From: Bacteroidaceae bacterium
GTDB lineage: Bacteria; Bacteroidota; Bacteroidia; Bacteroidales; Bacteroidaceae
Length of the DNA stretch: 64,000 nt
Direction: 5' to 3'
NCBI GenBank assembly: GCA_017461605.1
Contig: JAFTXN010000007.1
Span: forward strand, 62,001-126,000
This document shows, piece by piece, positions 58,307 to 64,000 of the stretch. The translations under genes and the position numbers were made by a program. Numbering within the stretch: position 1 is the first letter of the stretch; every line of letters starts with the position of its first letter. Under the pieces are notes generated by a model that was given only the letters and a program-made list of their open reading frames with translations, had not been told where the DNA came from and made no database searches.

Positions 58307-60430
58307 CTAATTGTAGAAATTCCAAGAAAGTCCGAACCGTATTACCAAACCGTTGGCAGGGTAGTGGGGGGTGATAAAATAGTTTCCTCCTTTGCTGCTG
58401 CGGTTGATGTGTGAGCCCATGACGTAGAAGCGGAAATTGCGCAGGTGCAGGTTGGCATATACATTGATGAAAGGATAATTGCCAATCTTCACACGTTGTT
58501 CTGCATCTTGTACGCAGAATTGTCCGACCATGGGAGAATAGGCCGGAGCATAATAGCGGGTGAAGTAACGCATATCCGCACCAATCTCCGTGGTAAGTAC
58601 CTTCGCAATCTTGAAGCCTAAATACACGTTGGTATAGGCGTTGAAGGCCGGCAATGGGAGTACGTCTTTGTCTGAGGTGGCTTGATAAGTGAGTTCGTTT
58701 TCCCAATTAAAGATACCCCAATGGAAATCCTGTCGCAATGTAGCTCCAATGAGTTGTATGTTCTTGTTGTGTTGTTGTGGCGATACGCCGAAGTGTGCCA
58801 ATGGTACTCCGGCTGCAGAGGTATAGGGTGTTTGTTTTTCCTGAAAGTAGAGATAGTTTTGCAGGGTCTCCACGAATACGTTCAGACGGGTGTCGCGATA
58901 GCGCAGTGTGCCACCGATACGTGAGCGCATCACTTTCTTGAAATCGTTGTCCCACCATGCGTTGCGTCCGTGGTAGTGGTTATAGTAGAACATGGGTGAC
59001 TCGTTGCGAATATAGCCTTCGGCCTTGATCAGCAGGGAGTCGCGGCGCAACGGAATGTTGAAACTGAGGTTTCCTTCCACGTTGAATTCTCCCCAATCGC
59101 TTCCGGTGGTTCGCAGCTCGCCCAGCACGTTGTAGTGGAAGATTTTTCCTTGTTGCTTCATCAGTTGCGCACCCACGGTGAAGTAGTTGTAGCTGTATGC
59201 CGTGGCAATCTTGTTTTCGTTGGGCAGTGTGAAGCGATTGAATTCGTGCCGTGCGAAAAGTCGCATACCCGATTTCACCCATCGGTTGAAGCCTTCGCGC
59301 AGTTCGAAAGCCAAAGTGTTGGTCACATAAATGTTCTTGGTGAAATCGTTGGCCGTGTCTCCGGGCAGATAATAGTCTGCAAAATAGTTGTCAAGCAGGG
59401 CATTGCTCACCAAGCGGCGATTGTTGTGGTCTACGCGCAATGTGTGGAGAAATCCGGCCACAGGCACAAAGGTCGACTTCAGTGCAACAGAGTCGGTGTT
59501 TGTGCTGTCGGCTTGGGCGGTGGTGCTGTCGGCTTGCACTTCCACTCCGGGTAAATTCAGCCGGTTTCTCGATTCTCGTTTTACCACATTACCATCGCTG
59601 TCGGTGTAGCGGAGAAATCCCACGTCGTAGCGCTGAGTGAAATAGAGGTAGTTCACATTCAGACGATTCCATGTCTTGCTGAGTCGGGTCGGCATGTCGG
59701 CCGTTCCATATTTCTCGGGAAAACTTTGGGGGTCGGTGATGTAGAGGTCGCTCTCGAGTCCGCCGTTTTCGGCAGTCTTCAGGTGATTCGCCGAATAGGC
59801 CAGGTGCATCTTGTAGCGCTCATCCAGATAGGATGCAAACACCGTACCGCCAAACTGCGATGTGCTCTGACTGGGGTAATAGCCTCGTCCGTATAGATAG
59901 TCCAAACGGAAACCCATGCCCAGCTTTTTACCGGCATTTACGGCAAAGATTGCGTTGATGCGGTCCTCGCCATTGGTTTTGTTGCCGCACTTCTGATAGG
60001 TGATGTTTGTGATCGGCGATTTGGTGTTGGTGAACACAAGGTTGCCGGGCTGCTGTATGAAGAAATCGTAGGGGCGTTCGAAGATGAACTGGTTGCCTCC
60101 ACCTTTCTCCCAGCGGTCATAGAAGATGCGACTCTGACGAGGCGAACCCAAATTGCCGAGTGTGTTGTATCTGAACGTACTTCCTTCAGTGAAATTGCTG
60201 TTCTGAAAACCATGCAGCAGTGTGTCGGGAGTTGTCGGGTGAATGTCTCCAAAACGCTCATCGATGTTCCACATGTAAAAGCCTGTGGGCACATCCTCCT
60301 TCTCCGTGCTGTCATTGTCAGCCCAGCTGCTTCTGATCTTATTATCAGACGTTATGATGTTCTGTGCTGTAGTGTTGATGGAAACCGACAGCACAGCAAA
60401 AAATCCGATGATTGCTCTTATTCTTTTCAT
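58307..60430 (-). CDS. Putative outer-membrane porin (Bacteroidota family)
   Basis: 707 residues with a signal peptide (IIGFFAVLSVSINTTAQ) and many alternating aromatic beta strands of the kind forming a large barrel. Recognisable pieces are TGFYMWNIDERFGDIHP, GNLGSPRQSRIFYDR, YDFFIQQPGNLVFTNTKSPI, and a C-terminal strand ending in LSWNFYN (aromatic near the end, as in outer-membrane proteins). The family is annotated 'putative porin'; the cargo is unknown. The ATG is only 8 bp from the nearest -7 box. Confidence 0.85.
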   Translation of the reverse strand: MKRIRAIIGFFAVLSVSINTTAQNIITSDNKIRSSWADNDSTEKEDVPTGFYMWNIDERFGDIHPTTPDTLLHGFQNSNFTEGSTFRYNTLGNLGSPRQSRIFYDRWEKGGGNQFIFERPYDFFIQQPGNLVFTNTKSPITNITYQKCGNKTNGEDRINAIFAVNAGKKLGMGFRLDYLYGRGYYPSQSTSQFGGTVFASYLDERYKMHLAYSANHLKTAENGGLESDLYITDPQSFPEKYGTADMPTRLSKTWNRLNVNYLYFTQRYDVGFLRYTDSDGNVVKRESRNRLNLPGVEVQADSTTAQADSTNTDSVALKSTFVPVAGFLHTLRVDHNNRRLVSNALLDNYFADYYLPGDTANDFTKNIYVTNTLAFELREGFNRWVKSGMRLFARHEFNRFTLPNENKIATAYSYNYFTVGAQLMKQQGKIFHYNVLGELRTTGSDWGEFNVEGNLSFNIPLRRDSLLIKAEGYIRNESPMFYYNHYHGRNAWWDNDFKKVMRSRIGGTLRYRDTRLNVFVETLQNYLYFQEKQTPYTSAAGVPLAHFGVSPQQHNKNIQLIGATLRQDFHWGIFNWENELTYQATSDKDVLPLPAFNAYTNVYLGFKIAKVLTTEIGADMRYFTRYYAPAYSPMVGQFCVQDAEQRVKIGNYPFINVYANLHLRNFRFYVMGSHINRSSKGGNYFITPHYPANGLVIRFGLSWNFYN

Positions 60431-60438
60431 TCCGACGA

Positions 60439-60446
60439 CAAAGATA
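60439..60446 (-). promoter_or_regulatory. Repeat-borne -7 box next to the porin ATG
   Basis: TATCTTTG only 8 bp from the ATG; transcription from it would be nearly leaderless. A second intact box at 60523-60530 would give a leader of about 85 nt. Confidence 0.55.
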
Positions 60447-60603
60447 GTGAAAGGCGAGCGTAAAGTTTGAAAGTGAGCTTGCGAATTTTCAAAAACTTTG
60501 CCGAGCCGCCTCCTATCTTATTCAAAGATAGTGAAAGGCGAGCGTAAAGTTTGAAAGTGAGCTTGCGAATTTTCAAAAACTTTGCCGAGCCGCCTCTTTT
60601 ACT
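60441..60603. repeat. Promoter-bearing inverted repeat, two tandem copies (locus F)
   Basis: Copy 1 is 60441-60519 (AAGATAG...CTATCTT; inner AAAGTTTGAAAG against TTTTCAAAAACTTT). Copy 2 starts at 60525 (period 84 bp), its right edge degenerate. Both keep TATCTTTG. It shares the GAAAGG variant with locus B. Confidence 0.88.
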
Positions 60604-60608
60604 TATTG

Positions 60609-60685
60609 AGAGATAATGCAAGACGAGCGGAATACTAAGAAAGGCCGCAGGCTTTTATCGGTATTCCGAAGCTGCGACCTTTCTG
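60609..60685. repeat. Degenerate repeat copy with a hairpin
   Basis: AGATAATGCAAGACGAGCGG resembles the repeat left edge. It is followed by GGAATAC...GTATTCC and AGAAAGGCCGCAG / GCTGCGACCTTTCT pairings. It may also work as the mlaF terminator. Confidence 0.6.
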
Positions 60686-60855
60686 GTGATATGAGAAAAT
60701 GTGAATGGTGAACGGGAAAAAGAAAACGCCGAAACGATTTTTCAGAAGTCTTCTTGATTTACACCAATTGTGTTGCTTGTTGTGCGGAAAGCATTGTGCA
60801 TCATGTCAATACGGATTTACACCTGTTGCATGTTGCTTGTAGCAGACAAAGGTTC

Positions 60856-61614
60856 CTACATCGAATTTTCCTTCATCTTTTTGGCAATGTCTGAGGCGAA
60901 GATGAAGGAGTTGAGACGCTCGTTGTTGGCAGTGAGCACTTCCTCTTTAGATCCCTCCCATTCGGCCAGGCCTTCATAAATATAGAGGATGTGTTCGCCG
61001 ATGCCCATCACGGAGTTCATGTCGTGCGTATTGATGATGGTCGTGGTGTTATACTCTTTGGTGATGCCGTGGATGAGTTCGTCAATCACGAGCGAGGTCT
61101 TGGGATCGAGACCGCTGTTTGGCTCGTCGCAAAACAGGTATTTGGGATTGAGGGCTATGGCACGTGCAATGGCTACGCGCTTTTGCATACCTCCACTGAT
61201 TTCGCCCGGAAACTTCTGCCAGGCTTCGCCCAAGTTGACGCGTTCCAAGCACTCCATGGCTCGGCGGCGACGGTCCTTGTAGTTGTCGTCCGAGAACATG
61301 TCGAGGGGAAACATCACGTTATCGAGCACCGACATTGAGTCGAAGAGGGCTGCGCTTTGGAATATCATTCCCATTTCACGGCGCAGGAGTGTGCGTTCGC
61401 GTTTGCTCATCGTCACAAAGTTGCGTCCATCGTAGAGCACTTGGCCAAGCGTAGGGTCAAATAGGCCTACAAGGCACTTCATCAGCACCGTCTTTCCCGA
61501 ACCACTCTGTCCGATGATGAGATTGGTTTTGCCGTTTTCAAATATCGACGAAATGCCTTTGAGCACTGTCTTTCCGTCGTCGAAAGTTTTCTGAAGGTCT
61601 TTGATTTCTATCAT
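60856..61614 (-). CDS. mlaF: Lipid-transport ABC ATPase (MlaF-like)
   Basis: ATPase of the Mla phospholipid-transport complex at the inner membrane. 252 residues: Walker A IIGQSGSGKTVLMK, Q-loop MIFQSAALFDS, signature EISGGMQKRVAIARA, Walker B YLFCDEPNSGLDP (Asn where Thr is usual), switch His in NTHDMNS. The gene starts 3 bp after mlaE, indicating translational coupling. No mlaD follows; the porin gene is next. Confidence 0.92.
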   Translation of the reverse strand: MIEIKDLQKTFDDGKTVLKGISSIFENGKTNLIIGQSGSGKTVLMKCLVGLFDPTLGQVLYDGRNFVTMSKRERTLLRREMGMIFQSAALFDSMSVLDNVMFPLDMFSDDNYKDRRRRAMECLERVNLGEAWQKFPGEISGGMQKRVAIARAIALNPKYLFCDEPNSGLDPKTSLVIDELIHGITKEYNTTTIINTHDMNSVMGIGEHILYIYEGLAEWEGSKEEVLTANNERLNSFIFASDIAKKMKENSM

Positions 61615-61617
61615 CGC

Positions 61618-62364
61618 TTAGGAGAGTAGTTGTGTGAGGAAGAGGTCAGAGAACAGAATCAGCATCGAGCAAGCCACCACAGCATTGGTGCTGGCTTTAC
61701 CCACTTCGACAGAGCCGCCTTCAACGGTGTAGCCATAGAAGGATGCCACACTAGAGATGATGAAAGCGAAGAAGAGGGATTTGATGATGCCCATCCAGAA
61801 GAACCACTGCGTGAAGTCGTGTTGCAGACCGGCTGTGAGATCAGACGGAGTGATGATGTGGCCGATGTAGGCGGTGGCGTATGCACCAATCAGTCCGGCG
61901 AAGGTGCTGAAGACTACCAGCAGAGGGATGATGGTGATGAAGCCCAAAATTTTGGGCAGGATGAGGTAAGAGGCAGAGTTGACGCCCATGATTTCGAGAG
62001 CATCAATCTGTTGCGTAACACGCATCGTGCCTATTTCGGTAGCGATGTTCGAACCCACCTTACCGCTCAAAATCAGACACATGATGGAGCTGGAAAATTC
62101 CAAGAGCATGATTTCGCGTGTCACATAGCCCGATACCCAAAACGGCATCCACGCGCTCTGCACGTTCAGTTTAATCTGAATGCATATCACCGCACCGATG
62201 AAAAAGGAGATGAGCAGCACGATGCCGATAGAGTCGACGCCGAGTCCCACCATCTCTTTGGTGTATTGCCGGAAGAACATGCGCATTCGTTCCGGTCGCG
62301 AGAAGGTACGCCCCATCAGGCAGATGTAGCGTCCCAAAGCGTTAAGTTGTGATTGTAGCAACAT
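61618..62364 (-). CDS. mlaE: Lipid-transport ABC permease (MlaE-like)
   Basis: Integral membrane partner of MlaF. From ATG 62364 there are 248 residues; the promoter box at 62467-62474 excludes the longer frame that reaches 62688 through the dyad array. Visible are IGIVLLISFFIGAVICIQIK, YVTREIMLLEFSSSIMCLILSGK, the coupling region SNIATEIGTMRVTQQIDALE, and MGVNSASYLILPKILGFI. About five to six membrane segments. Confidence 0.92.
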   Translation of the reverse strand: MLLQSQLNALGRYICLMGRTFSRPERMRMFFRQYTKEMVGLGVDSIGIVLLISFFIGAVICIQIKLNVQSAWMPFWVSGYVTREIMLLEFSSSIMCLILSGKVGSNIATEIGTMRVTQQIDALEIMGVNSASYLILPKILGFITIIPLLVVFSTFAGLIGAYATAYIGHIITPSDLTAGLQHDFTQWFFWMGIIKSLFFAFIISSVASFYGYTVEGGSVEVGKASTNAVVACSMLILFSDLFLTQLLS

Positions 62365-62466
62365 AAGGAGAAATTCGGTTTTGTCTGTAGCGTATCCTCC
62401 TGCCGTCTCCCGAAGGTACTCATGGCTGAGGAGAAAACTTTTTGTTCGTTTTTGGTTTTGATGTGG

Positions 62467-62498
62467 CAAAAGTACAAAAATCCTCTCAACGTTTGCAA
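62467..62498 (-). promoter_or_regulatory. Promoter of mlaE-mlaF
   Basis: TTG (62496-62498) and TACTTTTG (62467-62474) on the minus strand, about 21 bp apart; leader about 95 nt. Confidence 0.6.
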
Positions 62499-62585
62499 GG
62501 TTTTTGTGGTCAAGTTTGGGCTTACTTTGTGGCGTTTTCACTTTTAGAGTCCCATGGTTGACATTTTGGCAAGGCTTCGTGTGAA

Positions 62586-62650
62586 ATCTGCAAGCACTGC
62601 AGAATTTTCCGCAAGCACTGCAGAAAATTCTAAACGCCTTGCAGATTTCA
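62586..62650. repeat. 21-bp phased dyad array, class A (locus 6)
   Basis: Units begin TGCA at 62589, CGCA at 62610 and TAAA at 62631, exactly 21 bp apart. The first is the full dyad TCTGCAAGCACTGCAGA; the third is degenerate on its left arm (TCTAAACGCCTTGCAGA). Confidence 0.85.
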
Positions 62651-62764
62651 GCGCCGTGCTTTCTGTTTTTCGTTGGCTGAAAGTGCAAAGATCAGGGTGC
62701 TTGTCGGCAGTGTTTACGCTTACAATTTCAGGAGACAGATTGCACTTGACTCGTTCTTAATGCC

Positions 62765-62772
62765 TACTTTTG
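62765..62772 (+). promoter_or_regulatory. -7 box of the flavoprotein gene
   Basis: TACTTTTG, about 60 nt before ATG 62838. Confidence 0.55.
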
Positions 62773-62837
62773 TAACGTCAAGAGTGCCACTCGACTTCGT
62801 CCCTGCGATCCGGGTGTGCCACAATCAGTAGCAGACA

Positions 62838-64000
62838 ATGAAGATAGCAGTTGTGGGCGGCGGTGCCGCAGGTTTTTTTCTTTCCGGCAGGCTGAAACGG
62901 CTTTTGCCGGAGGCTCGGGTGGTGCTGATAGAGCGTTCGTCGCGTGTGCTTGCCAAGGTGAAAGTGTCGGGAGGCGGGCGTTGCAACCTGACCAACAGTT
63001 TTGCCGAAGTGAGCGACCTGTGCCACGTTTATCCGCGTGGGCACAAACTGATGAAGCGCTTGTTGCGCGAATTCAGCCATGAGGATGCCTATCGTTGGTT
63101 TGAAGCGCATGGTGTTCCGCTTACCACGCAGGACGACGAATGCGTGTTTCCGCAGTCGCAGAATTCGGAGTCGGTCATCTTGTGTCTGAGGAGAGAAGCC
63201 GAGGCTGCAGGTGTCGAGGTACGCACGGGTTGCCCTGTGATTGCCGTCCGACGTCGTGAGGGCGAAGGTTTGCTCTTGGTTTATGACGAAACCGGTGAGC
63301 GTAACGAACTATTCGATCGGGTAGCGATTACTACCGGTGGCGCACCGCGAGGTGAGGGGCACAATTGGTTATCGGCCTTGGGGCATAAAATAGAGAAGCC
63401 CTGCCCATCGCTCTATACATTTAATATAAATACGCGTGCGCTAACGTTATTGATGGGCATCGTGGTGGAAAATGCCATGGTGGGCATTGCCGGCACCAAG
63501 TATCGCGCAGAGGGAGCACTGCTCATTACACATTGGGGGCTGAGTGGCCCGGCCGTGCTTCGGCTCTCGTCGTATGCAGCTCGTCACATGGATGAAAACA
63601 ATTACAATGTGCCTTTGCTTGTAAACTGGACCGGTGAAACCAATGTCGAGAAGGTGGCTGAGCAGCTGCGTGTGTGCCTCCGCGATGCGCAGCGCCGACA
63701 GATGAGCAATCTGCATCCCTTTGGTCTGCAAAATCGCTTGTGGCTCTATTTGCTCGAAAGGGCCGGCATTGCATCGGACAAGACTTGCTGCGAACTGGGG
63801 AGCAAAGGACTCAATCGCTTGGTGCATGTGCTCACTTCCGACAGCTACGAAGTGGCCGGCAAGGGTGCTTTCCGCGAAGAGTTCGTCACATGTGGTGGCG
63901 TCAGCTTGGAGAGTGTGTCGATGCGGACGCTGGAGAGCAAAGTGTGCCCCGGCCTCTATTTTGCCGGCGAGGTGCTCGACATCGATGCCGTTACGGGCGG
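62838..64000 (+). CDS. HI0933-family NAD(P)/FAD-dependent oxidoreductase (3' end cut by window)
   Basis: About 387 residues are visible from ATG 62838. They show FAD motif IAVVGGGAAGFFLSGRL, the family signature KVSGGGRCNLTN, FPQSQNSESVILCL, TTGGAPRGEG, LITHWGLSGPAVLRLS, and near the edge FYFAGEVLD-like LYFAGEVLDIDAVTGG. This is the HI0933/BaiN-like flavoprotein family (YhiN type), whose substrates are mostly unknown. Only the last few residues are missing. Confidence 0.92.
   Translation, partial: MKIAVVGGGAAGFFLSGRLKRLLPEARVVLIERSSRVLAKVKVSGGGRCNLTNSFAEVSDLCHVYPRGHKLMKRLLREFSHEDAYRWFEAHGVPLTTQDDECVFPQSQNSESVILCLRREAEAAGVEVRTGCPVIAVRRREGEGLLLVYDETGERNELFDRVAITTGGAPRGEGHNWLSALGHKIEKPCPSLYTFNINTRALTLLMGIVVENAMVGIAGTKYRAEGALLITHWGLSGPAVLRLSSYAARHMDENNYNVPLLVNWTGETNVEKVAEQLRVCLRDAQRRQMSNLHPFGLQNRLWLYLLERAGIASDKTCCELGSKGLNRLVHVLTSDSYEVAGKGAFREEFVTCGGVSLESVSMRTLESKVCPGLYFAGEVLDIDAVTG

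Larger units (their letters stand above)
60431..60855. other. Gene-free region between mlaF and the porin gene
   Basis: 425 bp holding two promoter-bearing repeats (60439-60603), a degenerate copy with a hairpin (60609-60685), and about 170 bp with nothing recognised, likely the mlaF 3' region. Confidence 0.65.
62365..62837. other. Gene-free divergent region between mlaE and a flavoprotein gene
   Basis: 473 bp holding the mlaE promoter (62467), a 21-bp dyad array (62586-62650) and the flavoprotein promoter (62765). No gene seen. Confidence 0.7.

Noticed and set aside
62365-62688. N-terminal extension of MlaE (108 extra residues)
   Set aside because: It crosses the predicted mlaE promoter and the 21-bp dyad array and lacks family resemblance; the ATG at 62364 fits.

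Overview
The window is chromosomal DNA of a Bacteroidales bacterium, most likely a member of the Prevotellaceae. The evidence is the promoter type (TAnnTTTG boxes at -7, sometimes with TTTG about 19 bp upstream), the lack of Shine-Dalgarno sites, a pyrophosphate-dependent phosphofructokinase, the GGGtGRT/NifU-like gene pair, DUF4494 and DUF4348 proteins, a Bacteroidota-type putative porin, split glycine decarboxylase genes and ribosomal protein S16 with a long Ala/Glu/Lys tail. There is no sign of a prophage, insertion sequence, CRISPR array, rRNA or tRNA. About three quarters of the genes lie on the minus strand.

Layout: 1-7405 (minus) holds clpC, rfbC, lepA, ftsE, lysC and lysA (cut by the window edge), closely spaced. 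7828-11393 (plus) holds an N-acetylglucosamine-kinase-like protein, PPi-phosphofructokinase and a membrane-anchored GH25 lysozyme. 11551-14160 (minus) holds rpsP, murB and a lipoprotein; pheS and a YbdG-like MscS channel follow on plus. 17061-21776 (minus) holds a large secreted repeat protein and rpsA. 22129-27680 has a small lipoprotein (plus), then the Fe-S pair, a kinase-RapZ fusion, rsmE and a BFN-like nuclease (minus). 28394-31692 (plus) is hpt-adk-obg-pgeF. 32461-39453 (minus) is a complete glycine cleavage operon (lplA-gcvT-gcvH-gcvPA-gcvPB-lpdA). 39732-46178 (minus) is a menaquinone operon (mazG-menF-menD-menB-menCE) with menC and menE fused. 46689-62364 carries rnz, yggS, DUF4494, an SDR, a TlpA-like protein, a small acidic protein, trxA, dnaE, a putative porin and mlaF-mlaE. 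The right edge cuts an HI0933-type flavoprotein.

The most unusual content is between the genes. First, six loci carry a roughly 76-bp inverted repeat (AAGWTAG...CTAWCTT, tandem period 84-85 bp) whose outer edge forms a Bacteroidota promoter. In every case it sits just upstream of a minus-strand gene (NifU-like, BFN, mazG, DUF4494, trxA, porin). The inner stem differs between loci but stays self-complementary. Second, six other intergenic sites carry arrays of short dyads repeated at exactly 21 bp (two helical turns). There are two sequence classes, TCTGCA-N5-TGYAGA and TGGCA-N5-TGCCA, and at 16762-16903 one array runs through both classes without losing register. Third, there are three 22-bp-spaced dyads at 52920 and a 111-bp near-perfect hairpin at 32114. 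The two dispersed families are the best candidates here for an undescribed regulatory or nucleoid-organising system.

Limits: families were recognised by eye. Start codons were chosen from family alignments held in memory and from promoter positions. No database or folding search was run.
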